64,000 bases of DNA from Acanthosepion esculentum (GCA_964036315.1 OZ038485.1:77844460-77908459); one strand, 5' to 3'. Counted from the stretch's first letter, positions 1 through 11,400 are shown. The notes: generated by a model not told the origin, from the sequence alone. A program made the numbers and translations.

Positions 1-3000
1 TCCAGGTAACCTTCAGGGAATTTAAAACTGAATCATTTATTTAATCTACAGGATTAAACTGTTCTCATTCCACAGCTTATGTCCAGGGATGGGTCATCTA
101 GTTCTTATTTAGTACTATCCAGTTTTTGCTCACCACATTTCTACTGTCCAAGTACACACAGCCCAGCCCCAGGATTGAACTCACAATTTGGTAATGTGTT
201 AATAGTGAGTTCAATCCCTGGGCTGGATTGATAAGCACCTGATGAAGGCTGGAGGGCACAATGACTAAAATGTTGTGAATAATGAAGATGGAGGCAATAG
301 TTTGCATGTAAATAAAATAAAACGTTTAAAAGATCAAATTACAAAAAACTTTTAACTTTGCATATAAACTTAGAAAAGTATCAAGAAAAAGTGGAAACTT
401 GTGTGTGCCTGATTATAATTTATTTTTCAGTTGTACTGGATATGGTAAAATACTGAATTTAGTAAATAAAAGTAACTTTTCTAGTTCTCATCTGAAAGCT
501 TTTTTTCACCTGGACAAAACTGGATCACTTTGCTATTGCTAAGTGTTTGCAATTTCATGCCAATTTAAGTTCCCCACTGAATTTAAAAAGATTAAAATAA
601 TAAAAGCTAATTATTCATCACATTACTTTTTATTAAATTTTCTTTACAATGTTTCATTAAATATTTTTTATTATCTCAGGAAAGTATGGTACAACAAATC
701 TTAATTTGGTTTCATTATAATAGGATTAGAAAAAATAATAAAAATATATGAGGACTAAGCTACTTTATTAATCAATGACAATAGATAGGGCCAAATTCTC
801 CTGTAGTCAGCAGGAAGAAATGAGGTCCTTGCATGTCCTCAGTCTTACTACGGCACCAACCATCAAGTGTACAGTCTGTTGTATTTATTCATTTTATCTG
901 TATCAGCAGCACACATTCAATAGGATTTACAATATTATAAAGCCATTGCTGGTTTTTGATCTTTTAATAGTCATGTGAAAATAGTTAAACCAGGAATTTA
1001 CCAAAACCTCTAATTCTCAAATATGTAACTGAACCTATGGTAAAACTGGTTTGGTTTTGTCTCTTTTCAGCAAGTGTTGCACACATTTGTTCATAATATT
1101 GAAAAGAAATTGCTGTATGGTTAGGAAAGAAACCTTTTAAATAATTCAGGTGGGGAAGAAAGGAACCAATCTTCAATTTATTATGAGTTGACTTATAAAA
1201 AATAACTTTTGGTTCAACATTTATCCCCATTTAGGTATGGCATATTTTATAAATACATAAATAAAGTGGTTTCAGTTAGAATAGAGGAAAGAAGATAACC
1301 AAACTCTGGCTTATGAACCAAATTTTCTTTGATGAATGAAGTGAAACATGTTGGCTAATCTCCTTATATGCATATGAGATAAAACAAATTTTCATTTACA
1401 GCTGTTTTTCAACTTTAAAATACCTTGAAATTATGTGTCACCTGGTTAAATAATTTTGGCTGTTCTTATTACAAGATTTGAGAGGCCAGTCAGTCACAAT
1501 ATCATTGACATGATTAATGAAACAGTAAGTACCTTTGTGAAAGGAGCCATATCAGTTAGTTTTAAAAAACAAACTTATGGTTCTTGTTTAATCTTTTTTT
1601 TTATTTCCTAATATTATCTGTTTAACTGATGCACAAAGATTTGTCCATCTCTAAAGAAGCTGCCAGTGCTATTTTGAAATTAGAATTGTAGATTCAGAAA
1701 GTGGTAAAAATTTCTTTGGTCTTTTGAAAAATCCTTTTTTTTTTATAATCTGTCCACCAAAAAATGTGTTGCATATATTTTCCTTATTCTTAATATTTAA
1801 AATGGGAATGATTTTACAAGCAGGAGAGTAGACTAATTCTAAAACGTTTACATGACTTCTACTAGTAGACATTACCTAATGATCGATCATAGAATTACAG
1901 ACCATAATGTTTAGATTTTATCCTTAGTATAAGGTTGGTGATATTCATTACCATAAATTTATCTGGGTGACTTGAAAATTTAATTTTTTAATCTAAATGC
2001 CATTTTTCACCACACTTATAAAATCTGTAATATTCACAGGGTATAAATATCAGTAACATGGCATACCAAACAATAAATGCCTTTAACAGAGCAGTTTTTC
2101 TAGAAGATTCAAGCCATCCATCCTGAATAAATAGCTGTATAGAGTAATTTTCAAAAACTTGTCCTAATTGGTTGTTCTTTAACATGCCCTTAAATATTAG
2201 AGGGCATTCTTTGATTATACCCAAATCAACCATCTTGATTAACATTATGGCTATTGAAAAGATCCAGTCTTTATCAAAAATACAATATCAACCATCTTGC
2301 TTAAAGAGTCAGATAAAGCACTTTTTGGCAACACATTCTACAAGTTATAAATCTAGACATGATTGTATTAAAATCAAAACAGTTCTTACTACAAAAAACA
2401 AAGTACAAATGAATCAAACTTTGTTTTACCATCAAATCTTTTTAAAAACAATAATTACCAGGTTTGATTAGTAAGGTGAATTCAAGTGTTGAACCGTTTG
2501 GAAGCCTTGGTGTTTTTCTAAATAAATTTAACTTTTTACTTAAAATATGATCCTGTAAGCAGCAGAATAATCAAATATGACTCAGGATGAAAATAATTTT
2601 AGGATGTAGGATTCTGGAGGGAGAAGAGGATGGAAATTTGTCATTTTTTTTTTAATCAGAGTTCAAATTGAAATAAATATGTTATTACCAGTTATTACAT
2701 ATAAAAAGTAATTTAGAGTAATGGTTTATAGGTTTACATATTTTTCATGTTAACTGAGTATTTTATTAGACTAGAGATTATGCCAATATGTTCTGGATTG
2801 CAAATCTGATTTATTAGTTAAACATCTCGAGACAAGTGTCTCTTCCAGCCTGTCTGATAAGGAACAATCATAAATAATTGATAAATAAAAAAAAATATTT
2901 TGTTTTAAAAAATACATTAAAACTAAAAATACATTCTGGTTATATTTTCTTATTATTTTCCATTATATACAAGTCCTAGGAAGTAGACATATCCTAAGAT

Positions 3001-3130
3001 AGTAAAAATATTTTTGATTAAAAACATATTTAAATTAATACTTGAATTTCCTATTTATTTGCTTTCTATATTTCTTATATAAAATTATTGTTGTTTATTT
3101 TAAATAAAGAGGATGGCATGAGATTTGGTT
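1..3130. other. Non-coding AT-rich DNA, downstream flank of the zinc-finger gene
   Basis: Apart from the foldback repeat at 79-305, I see no gene here. The short open frames are rich in Lys, Ile, Asn and Phe, as expected of random AT-rich sequence, and none shows a recognisable domain. Just below 3130, poly(A)-signal-like hexamers occur on the minus strand (plus-strand TTTATT, for example near 3054 and 3097). This part probably includes the 3' UTR of the minus-strand zinc-finger gene, but no cleavage site can be placed. Confidence 0.55.
79..305. repeat. PLE-terminus / tRNA-like foldback repeat
   Basis: Two 20-base arms, 164-183 and 206-225, are inverted copies (18 of 20 match) and each contains a box-B-like GATTGAACTCA. 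Downstream, 238-301 is a diverged copy of the Penelope-like terminus seen at 26110 and 30549: CCTGATGAAGGCTGGAG, then a GTTGTGA run, then GCAATAGT. The part at 79-150, read on the minus strand, matches 43220-43295 (shared GTACTAAA and TAAGAACTAGAT). It is therefore one member of a dispersed composite family. The hammerhead-like GAAA core is mutated to TAAA here. Confidence 0.6.
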
Positions 3131-5494
3131 TCATACCAATGATATCTGTAAATGAGTTCTCTTATGGGCATTGAGCGGTCCCGACTGTGAGAATGCTTTT
3201 GGGCATTGGTCACACTTGTAAGGCCTCTCACCCGAGTGTGTTCTTTTATGCACCCTCAGGTTGCTAGAGGTGGTGAATGCCTTGAAGCAAATCTCACACT
3301 CAAAAGGCTGCTCCCCAGAGTGAGTTCTCATGTGTACAGTTCGATTGCTGGATGTTGAGAAGGCCTTCTCACATATGTCACATTCATAAGGCTTTTCTCC
3401 TGAATGGATAGTCATGTGTTCTGTGAGATTGCCTGATGTGGAAAATGCCTTTGCACACACCTCACACTTATATGGCTGCTCCCCTGAGTGCACACGCTTG
3501 TGCACTGAAAGATTACTTGATGTTGAAAAGGTCTTGGCACACACATCGCAGCTGTAAGGGCGTTCATCTGTATGTGAACGCATATGAACCGTCAAATGGC
3601 TTGAACGCGAGAATGGTTTATGACAAACATCACACTGAAAAGGTTTGTCGCCAGTGTGTTTACGGAGATGACGGGTCAGCTCAAAATACTTGGGGAAGGT
3701 TTCACTACAATAATCACACTCAAAAGTGCGTTCAATAGAGTGGATCTTCAGGTGTTCAGATAAGTACCTTGCTTGAGAAAATGCTTTGGGGCAGATGTCA
3801 CACTGAAATTCACGATGCTGCCCAGCATGTGTCCTCATGTGGACAGTTCGATTACTAGATGTGGTGAAAGCCTTTGGACACATTGAACATTTGAAAGGAT
3901 GCTCCCCAGAGTGAATACGCATGTGTACCTTGCGGTTGCTTGACCGAGAGAACCGCTTTTGGCAGACTTCACATTCGAATGGTTTCTCCCCAGAATGGGT
4001 AGTGAGATGTTCAGTGAGGTTACTAGATGTCGAAAAAGCCTTGAAGCAAATGCCACACTTGTATGGTTGCTCTCCAGAATGAACTCTTTTGTGCACAGAA
4101 AGGTTGCTGGAGGTTGTGAATTGTTTATGGCAAGAGTCACATTGGTAGGGCCCTTTTGATGAGGTTTTCTTTCCTAAAGGTGCAACAGCAAAGTTGCCAT
4201 TATTTAAGCCTAATCCTAAACTGGAGTTTGACTCTCTACCTGCAGTGAGACCAGAATTAATGGTTGGAGTTTCTGAATTTGTGTTGTTTGATTCTGAGTT
4301 TACAGAATAGTTGCCATCCCCTCTGGAGGGCATGTACATATTACTCATACACTTACCCCCAAGAGTGTTGCCACCACTGCTGTTGCTGTTATTATTATCA
4401 TTGTCAGTATGTTGGTGAGCAGAATTTGGAAATATAAACCGGGATTTTGTGAGCTCATCTTGGCCAATTTTTGAGCCTAGAGAATTGCTGTCAGATGTAG
4501 AAAAACGACATTTTGTTGTTGCTGTACTTGATATTGATGTAATACTTGATGAGACCACTGGAGTTGGTAAAGGAGTGGACCTCATCATGTCCTGAATGCT
4601 CTCAGAAGCCTGACCTACCAAATCTTTGGTCCCTAACAAATTGTTATCATCTGAACCTAATAATTCATTCTCAGGTGACATGACAGCTTTAGCAGTTCTC
4701 ATTGCATCAGCTTCATGAGGCTGTAACAAACCTTTAAATCTTTGCAGTTCATTATCTTGGGGGTGATGAGGCTGTTGCTGTTGTTGCATTGGGTTCTTAG
4801 AGCACATCATGTTGCCAGATCCAGCCATATTTTTAGATCGCAAAAGCTCACTGGAATCGAGATGTATCAGGTTTTTTGACCGCATAAATTCATTAGGGTC
4901 ATGCTGCATCATTCCTTTCATTCGCATGATTTGATTGTTGCAATTTTCTGTCTCTGATTCCTTTGGACGCATCATCTCATTTGTTTCTTCTGAGAACATT
5001 TGTCCTTTGGCTCTAAGCATATTGTTTTCATGTGGCATCATGGCCTTGTGCCGACCAAGGTCACTTGCCGGAGCCATTAGACTTTTGGACCGTAACATTT
5101 CATTTTCTTGGCTGACCATCAAGTTTCGGGCCCTGAGCAAATCATTATCTGGTGAGACCATCATATTTGTCCGAGATCGAAAAAGGTCATTGTCTGAACT
5201 CATCATACTACCCCGAGCACGAAACATATCGTTGTCTGGATTCATCATGCAACCACGTGATCGTACCATGTCACTTTCTGGTACCATTATATTGTTTTGT
5301 GTGCGGAGAATGTCATTGTCTGGCATCATGGAGTTCTTTGACCGTAACAATTCCTCATCTGGGGACAAAATACCACAGCGAGATTTTAGGAGCCCTTCTT
5401 GCTGAGAAATAAGAAACCGTGTTTTCAGCAACTCATCCCCAAGTGACATCACAGACTTAGACTTAAGAAAGTCATCTTCTCGTGGGATTTCCAT
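3131..5494 (-). CDS. Twelve-finger C2H2 zinc-finger protein with a repetitive N-terminus (787 aa)
   Basis: A single uninterrupted frame encodes a probable nuclear DNA-binding protein. Residues 450-781 hold twelve consecutive C2H2 fingers, all with intact C-X2-C-X12-H-X3-H and mostly TGEKP-like linkers (SGEQP, SGEKP, SGERP). Fingers 1-4 and 8-11 are near copies of each other (TSSNLSVHKRVH, TSSNLTEH/TSGNLTEH, NRTVHMRTH), so a finger block has been duplicated. Residues about 5-350 carry more than twenty degenerate repeats spaced 15-17 residues apart, of the form acidic-Asn-Asp/Glu-Leu-Leu/Met-Arg-Ser-Lys (DEELLRSKN, DNDLLRARN, NEMLRSKS). A Gln run near 237-241 and a low-complexity Asn/Ser stretch near 364-375 follow. 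There is no KRAB, BTB, SCAN or ZAD domain. The ATG at 5494 is used because a minus-strand splice acceptor lies 14 bases upstream and the repeats begin almost immediately. The DNA target and function are unknown; transcriptional regulation is the family expectation. Confidence 0.95.
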   Translation of the reverse strand: MEIPREDDFLKSKSVMSLGDELLKTRFLISQQEGLLKSRCGILSPDEELLRSKNSMMPDNDILRTQNNIMVPESDMVRSRGCMMNPDNDMFRARGSMMSSDNDLFRSRTNMMVSPDNDLLRARNLMVSQENEMLRSKSLMAPASDLGRHKAMMPHENNMLRAKGQMFSEETNEMMRPKESETENCNNQIMRMKGMMQHDPNEFMRSKNLIHLDSSELLRSKNMAGSGNMMCSKNPMQQQQQPHHPQDNELQRFKGLLQPHEADAMRTAKAVMSPENELLGSDDNNLLGTKDLVGQASESIQDMMRSTPLPTPVVSSSITSISSTATTKCRFSTSDSNSLGSKIGQDELTKSRFIFPNSAHQHTDNDNNNSNSSGGNTLGGKCMSNMYMPSRGDGNYSVNSESNNTNSETPTINSGLTAGRESNSSLGLGLNNGNFAVAPLGKKTSSKGPYQCDSCHKQFTTSSNLSVHKRVHSGEQPYKCGICFKAFSTSSNLTEHLTTHSGEKPFECEVCQKRFSRSSNRKVHMRIHSGEHPFKCSMCPKAFTTSSNRTVHMRTHAGQHREFQCDICPKAFSQARYLSEHLKIHSIERTFECDYCSETFPKYFELTRHLRKHTGDKPFQCDVCHKPFSRSSHLTVHMRSHTDERPYSCDVCAKTFSTSSNLSVHKRVHSGEQPYKCEVCAKAFSTSGNLTEHMTIHSGEKPYECDICEKAFSTSSNRTVHMRTHSGEQPFECEICFKAFTTSSNLRVHKRTHSGERPYKCDQCPKAFSQSGPLNAHKRTHLQISLV

Positions 5495-5523
5495 TATTTA
5501 GATTATACTGGAAGCAATGAAAA
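5495..5523 (-). other. Predicted splice acceptor upstream of the zinc-finger ATG
   Basis: Read on the minus strand, a pyrimidine-rich run ends in TTGCTTCCAG (AG at 5509-5508), followed by a 13-base leader and then ATG at 5494. This matches an animal 3' splice site and implies that the one-exon coding region is preceded by at least one non-coding exon at higher coordinates. It is a sequence prediction only; there is no transcript evidence. Confidence 0.65.
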
Positions 5524-8500
5524 CAGTTACTTGATCTTGCTTCAAGTTTGTATGCTTTCTTTTACATAGAGATCAAGATATGCATAAAATTTGGAGAAAT
5601 TAAATTTCTGATTTTTTAAGAGTACTTTTTTCAGTTATTAACAGTTTCTTTCCTCATTTCAAAAGCAACTCCCCATCAGAAGTGGTTATTTTGAAAAAAA
5701 AAAAAAAAAAAAAAAAAATGGTGGGGAGCCACACTTCAATGTCAGTCTGTCAAAATGATGCCTTCTCCTTTCAGTAACTGTTTTCCAAAGTTGGTCTTTC
5801 CTCCAATGATTGATGTCTTCTGAGCCAGTCTAAAGCTGTGTGTCAAATGCAAAAATTCACCTGTAAAAACAAAATGAATTGTGGAATAATTTTCTTGTAG
5901 ACAATACATGACAAGATCTACAAAACATCAAAAGGGAAAATATACCTATTTTTGTCTTTAAGAAGCTAGCATTAGAAAAATTTGAAAACAAGGCAAAATT
6001 TAATTACAAATGCATGTTTATTTTGAACAAATACACAAATCCCAAGTATTGAAGCCTTCAATAATTAAAATTTACTCTTCACAATTTGTGTTTTTTTCAT
6101 AGATTTAATTTTATTTAGTAGTACGCGTGTTCTTTTTCCTAACATTTGTTAAAATTTACATTGTAATTGGAAAAAGTTAAATTGTAATATCAAAGTCTAG
6201 TAATGATTGGGTTTCTTGGAGATTTGGTTAAAAATTTAGACTCTGAGCACAAACTGCAAGATAGTCTGATAAAAATCATTGGACACATTTAACTTTAAGT
6301 TCTAAATGTTATCCAGTATTTCATCATGGCTTGCAAAATGAAGATTTCAGAAAAGATTTCAGGTTTATGAAAGAACTGCTCATGACTTGCATGTGACAGA
6401 TGTTTCTTTACTGATTGCAGAAAATCTGGTGGTTTTATAGTATTGCCATTTCTGCTTTAACTCAACAGATTGATGTAGAATACTTTCAAGCTTGTGCCAT
6501 CAAGCATTAAGATAAGGTTGGAGGTCTATGCCATTAAGGTATTGCTTTAAAGTAAAGGTTAATGCAAGCAAGTTGAAAGCTCTTGCTATAGAATTCAGCA
6601 CAGAACCACAGTTTGCTTGATATAGATTTTAAAGTTATGAAGTTTTATGCTGTTTTAACTTTACATAGGTTCATTATAATATATATATATTTTTCCCTTG
6701 ATTTCTTTATACCTATTTTTATATAAATTATTCTGGTGTCAAGGAAAATGTGCTTTGACCATTTAAAGAGTTATTAAAGTTTTTACTTAGGTCTGGAAAA
6801 CATACTGTATTCAAGTTTGAAATAGATTCAACAATTGCCATAATGAATTTGACATAAGATTCCATTCTAATAAAGAATTATGCTGATAACCATCTTGTCT
6901 AGTGACCATTTAAAATGAACCTTAAAGCACTCTGCTTTATTAATATTACTTCCCTTTCTACTGCACTATTTTTCATAGCCTCTCAATTGTAGTATCCTTA
7001 TTGTTAATTTCACTCAAAATTGTTTTTTGTTGCCATAGCAAGATATGACAACACATCTATGAAATTCAAACACACTACTGTTGTGAGATCAGAGTCACCT
7101 TCAGTGATAGGATAAACTTTTTGTACATCAAATGAAGTCACATACAGAGTGATAAAAGTTAACTTTCTCTAGAAGGAGTGCATTTTTTTCTTTTCTTTCT
7201 TCTTTAGCAAAAAGGAAATATAGTTAAATGAGCTTTAAAACTTTATCCTATTTGTAGATCCTTATTATTACAACTTTATTTCTTTGCTGATCTCAAGTTT
7301 GTGTTATATCTAAGCATATCCATTTGAATTGGTGTTTTTGAGAACAATGTTTTCAATGACCTTTGTATGAAATATTAATCCTCTGTTAGTATCATAGGGT
7401 ATTTGAACATTCCATAAAATATTTAGCAAGTGGTAAGTTAAATTTTAATGACTAGTCAAGTAGCTTTCTATCAAGTAAGTACAAGAAGTTTCTAGTTTTA
7501 GTCAATATTTGTGTGAGTTATAAGCAGTTTTATTTGTTTACTGAAAATGAAATGAAACCATCATTTGCATATTTGGATTTTTGAAACTTACAAATCATTT
7601 TTTAATATTGGTAAAGACCAATATTTGATTTGATTTTTCAAAATAAAATCTTTTGCTTTTTTTGTTTTTCATTAATCCTAGATAACTCAGAAAGGACAGT
7701 CAAGACAATATATAACAAAAAGAATTAAGAACCAACTGATATATCTTTTAAAAATAACTACATTAGTACATTAGTACATTAAAACTTGAGCAGGACGCCT
7801 GTTATGTTTCAACTGCTTAAATCTCATATATAGAAAAAAGTTATAGCAAGCAAAAGAAAACTCCTTCTCAGAATAGTTGCTTTAGAATTTATGATACATC
7901 CACCTAATATATGGTTTACATTAACAATGTTTCTAGATTTAAGTCAATTGATTTAATTAATATAAAATAGTAAGTATTCAAAATATTTTGACATTAAAAT
8001 TAGAGATTTCTTAATTATTATTTTTAATATATAAAAAAATAAAAGCTTTTGTTTTTAACATTCATAAAAATGTTTTCATTATTTTGAAATATTTGTAGTA
8101 AGTTATTTCTAGTCTAACAAATTTTCAAAATTTTATATTTGCTCTTAACTTACACATTAACTATGATAAAAAGGTGAATTGCTTCAAAGAACTGGTCAGC
8201 AAGTTAATATATATAATTATTACTATTGTTCAGTGAGTTTGATATCACTCTTGTGGCCTTGTACCAGTCTGATCTATGCTTAACAAATATCTATCATGGC
8301 CTGCTTGGTGGGTTAGATATCTTGCAATTTCTCCACTGGTGTCAAGCTCAGGTACAAGCCATGATTTCTCATATTTTTTTTAAAAGTTAGGCAGGCCTTG
8401 TCCTCTCACAGAAGAATGCCTTGTTCAATTTGAAAACTGACAGCACAATCTACAATAATCCTATTTCCTCTCATTTGACCTTGTGTTATCAAAATTGCAT

Positions 8501-8820
8501 TTAGCTTCAATTATGACAGTTGTAATGCCAAGAGAGGGTGATATTAAATAGAAATCCAAATTTTTGAGCTTGTCTACTACTCTGTTGTACCAAAACATTT
8601 TTTGAAGCAGGACAAATAAAACTCTTAGAAACAATGTTAAAAAAATGAACAAATGAAAAATTATTTTTAAACTGTAAAATTAAACATATGAAATGAATAA
8701 CTTGAAATCTCTTGAAATAAAAAAAGAAAACAGACTAACAGATAACTAGACATTGACAGACATGAATAAACTACTAGGAAGAGAATTAAAACAATTACTG
8801 TTTCCTCATTTATAGTATCT
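5524..8820. other. Non-coding AT-rich DNA, presumed zinc-finger intron
   Basis: No domain-bearing frame is seen on either strand. A 25-base poly(A) run sits at 5694-5718 and could be the tail of a retroposed sequence on the plus strand, though I cannot recognise its body. A small perfect tandem of ACATTAGT units lies near 7760-7782. The rest is A/T homopolymer-rich sequence. It falls between the acceptor at 5508 and the candidate first exon near 14.8 kb, so it is probably intronic. Confidence 0.5.
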
Positions 8821-8825
8821 ATGAC

Positions 8826-9552
8826 TAACTGTGGTATTAACAGCATAAAAGGGAGAAAACCCAGAGCAGTTAGGCATGCTCTGTATTCCCAGAAGAATTA
8901 TTGGTAAGGCTGAAATCCAGGATTCTTTTTTAACTATAATAGCTGTTTTAATAGTCCTATGTGCTCTTTCAATCAGACTGTTGCATTGAGGATGATAGGC
9001 TGTTGTGTGTAGTCAATAAAAACCAATAATTTTCAATAATTCTGAAAATAATTTGCTTTCAAATTGTGTACCTTTGTCTGTTATAACATGCAGGGAAACA
9101 CCAAAGTGAGTGATCCACACATTTGCAAAAGCCTCAGCCATGTTTGGTGCAGTAATGTCTGACATGGGTTGTGCTTCTATCCAATGACTAGTTTGATTCA
9201 TGCAAGTTAGAAGATATTGATATGGGCTGATATAAGGATTATTTGAGCTTTTTGCTGGGAACAGAGGCCCAACTATAACAATGTGTACCATGTGGAATCT
9301 TGCTGATGGTATTTCTAATGTTTCTACTGGTGACTTGGTGTGCTTGTATATTTTCACTTGTTGACAGGATGTACATGCTGCACAAAGTCCTTTGATGGTT
9401 TTATCCATATTTGGCCAGTAAAATCTGGGCTTCATCATCTTAATGGATGAATTAATTCCAGGGTGTGATATCGAATGTATACTGTCAAACATGAATCCAC
9501 ATAACTGGCATGGTACAAAAAGACTTGGATATGATGTTGATGCGTTACACAA
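8826..9552 (-). pseudogene. Gypsy integrase remnant
   Basis: The frame from 9552 contains the His-His-Cys-Cys zinc-binding region (HSISHPGI, then CAACTSCQQVK) and the start of the catalytic core (IVGPLF, then VITDKGTQFESKLFSELLKIIGFY). The core normally continues in TTAYHPQ. Here a TGA follows GFY, and the same frame then resumes as LHTTAYHPQCNSLIERAHRT and continues to about 8826. A single nonsense codon therefore splits the core. The first catalytic Asp of the canonical D-D-E appears replaced (IVIVGPL where DIVGPL is usual), the second Asp is present in TDKG, and Glu is present in LIERAH. The copy is inactive. Confidence 0.85.
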
Positions 9553-9784
9553 TACAAAATGGTTATTTCCAGGTAGGCTTAATTTTTCTTAAATCCAGGA
9601 AAGGCTGAATTTCAGAGTCAGATGCTTGTGCCTCAGCAAGCGCTAGTAAATTGCAAACATCAGCAAGTGTTGGGCATAATAGATAATCAGCTAGTTTAGA
9701 CTACCATTTACATGGGCTATATGTGAAATGAGTTCCGTGAGAATGGCTAACTGTTGTCTATCTGATTTGGCAGGTTTCAAACTG

Positions 9785-10125
9785 TGAAATGCATCACATA
9801 TTGGCTTGTGGTTGGTCAGCAGTAATTCTTGGTGACCTTCTATAAAGTAGCAAAAATTTAATACTGACAAATATGCTGCTAAAAGTCCTCAGTCAAAAGT
9901 TGAGTAACTAGTTTGAGTTTGTGATAGTTTCTTTGAGAAAAATCTTACTGGTATTGAGGTTCCATCTATAACCTGATGTAATGCAGCACCTACTGCATAT
10001 TTTCTGCTGTTTGTGACCAACTGGTATTGTGCACATTTCAGCTGAGGGTGAGCTAATGCTGTTAATTTTCCAAGTTTCTTTACAACATCATCAAAGGATT
10101 GTTTTTCTGAATCATTTAGTATAAA
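9785..10125 (-). pseudogene. Gypsy RNase H remnant
   Basis: Read on the minus strand, this interval encodes a recognisable RNase H of the Ty3/Gypsy type: YAVGAALHQVIDG, FFSKKLSQTQTSYSTFD, then a stop, then GLLAAYLSVLNF and LLLTNHKPICDAFH. The stop replaces the Arg codon in the usual FDRELLA motif, and the usual Asp of TDHKP is Asn (TNHKP). Both changes indicate a dead copy. It sits directly between the reverse transcriptase and integrase remnants. Confidence 0.75.
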
Positions 10126-10128
10126 TGA

Positions 10129-11056
10129 TCATTTGGGTGTTAATCTCATCCTTTCAGACAAGGGCAAGACTAATTCTGCAAATTTTGGTATCAGGTTTTG
10201 ATAGAATCCAACCATACCCAGGAATCTGTATAGGCTTTTTGCATCCTTAGGGTAGGAGAAACAGTCTATTTCTTTTATCTTATTAGTGGTAGGTGTAATG
10301 CCTTCTGAATCAATTTGAAAGCCTAAGAAATTTATGAAAATCACATTGAAAACAGATTTTGGTGTTGATATTTTAAAATTATTCTGATATAAAATTTTGA
10401 ACACTGCATCTATTTCTTTTTTATGAGAGGCTTTGTAGTCACTAAAAATTAAAATGTCATCTATGCATATAAAAACACAGTCAATGTCTCTGGAAATTTT
10501 GTCCATATATCACTGGAATATCACTGATGTGTTCTTTAACCCAAATGGCATATATTCATACTGATAGTCCAAATGCAGAAGTCATTGATGTTTTTGAAAC
10601 ATCATTTGGGTGCATCTTCATCTGGTGGGAGGCTGAAACTAAGTCAGTTTTAGAAAAATGACTGTTTATTTGTGAGTTTTGATGAAAAGGAGTTAATATT
10701 TGGTATAGGGTATCTGTCACTTGTAGTTATGCTATTTAGTGCATGATAATCTCCACAACAGCAGTATCCTCCATTTCGTTTTGGAACCAAATATAGTGGG
10801 CTTGTCCATTCACTCTTGGAAGGGGAGATCATTCCTTTGTTTTGTAGTTTTTAAATTCCGCTTTCACCACTTCAAGTTTTTCAGCAGACAGCTGCCTGGC
10901 TTTCACAAATCCTGGCAGATGTCTTCCTGTTTTGATTCTGTGGTAAACTCCGTAATATTTTTTACAGGTATTTTTGTGTGGTGAAATAATTTCCAGGTAT
11001 TTGTCCAAGGTGGTTCTGATGAATGAAGGAAGTTCAACTTCATTGATCAGATTCAC
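10129..11056 (-). pseudogene. Gypsy reverse transcriptase remnant
   Basis: Three overlapping or adjacent frames make one reverse transcriptase: the pre-finger region (HRIKTGRHLPGF, KARQLSAEKLEVVKAEF), the fingers (SEWTSPLYLVPKRNGG, GDYHALNSITTSDRYPIPN) and the palm and thumb (DILIFSDYKASHKKEI, FLGFQIDSEGITPT, FLGMVGFYQNLIPKFA). The catalytic YIDD box reads CIDD (codons at 10456-10467), explained by one A-to-G change in the Tyr codon. The part between 10507 and 10649 is frameshifted and carries a TGA where the family has Arg (FQRYMD). The copy is inactive. Confidence 0.85.
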
Positions 11057-11070
11057 CGGAGATGTAGTTG

Positions 11071-11400
11071 TCAGTTTTTTTTTTTGTGGCAGTCAAAGTG
11101 TTGTAAATTGTCCCGTTGCTGCAGTTTATCTTTATTGTTAAAGAAGTCAAATCTGAGGAGTGGATTAATGTCTGCAATTATAAATGTCCTGGTAAAGGAT
11201 CTTCCTAAATTAGGTATTCCAATTTCCAAGTTTGCCTGTCCATAGCATTTTATTTGTTCTCCATTTGCGTTAGACACACAGGAGTCGGGTCTAATGTTAT
11301 CCCATTTATTATCAACACCAGTATTATTGAAATACTTGCACCTGTATCTGCTATAAACTTTATTTTAGTTGCACCTAATTGTGTGATAATTTCTAGCAGT
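11071..11400 (-). pseudogene. Gypsy aspartic protease remnant
   Basis: The minus strand encodes LGATKIKFIADTGASIS with the DTG active-site triplet at 11348-11340. A frameshift follows, and the chain continues in another frame as NANGEQIKCYGQANLEIG, IPNLGRSFTRTFIIADINPL and LLRFDFFN. Together this is a retropepsin with its flap and C-terminal strand, broken in the middle. It lies just upstream of the reverse transcriptase, as in Ty3/Gypsy. Confidence 0.75.

Noticed and set aside
1988..2471. Overlapping 85- and 99-codon frames on opposite strands
   Set aside because: Both are AT-rich chance frames with no recognisable motif, in the probable 3' flank of the zinc-finger gene.
3436..5412. Plus-strand open frames opposite the zinc-finger gene (3436-3738, 3959-4159, 4935-5405, 5152-5412)
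   Set aside because: They are antisense shadows: the repeated finger and N-terminal codons leave the opposite strand open by periodicity. They have no domain of their own.
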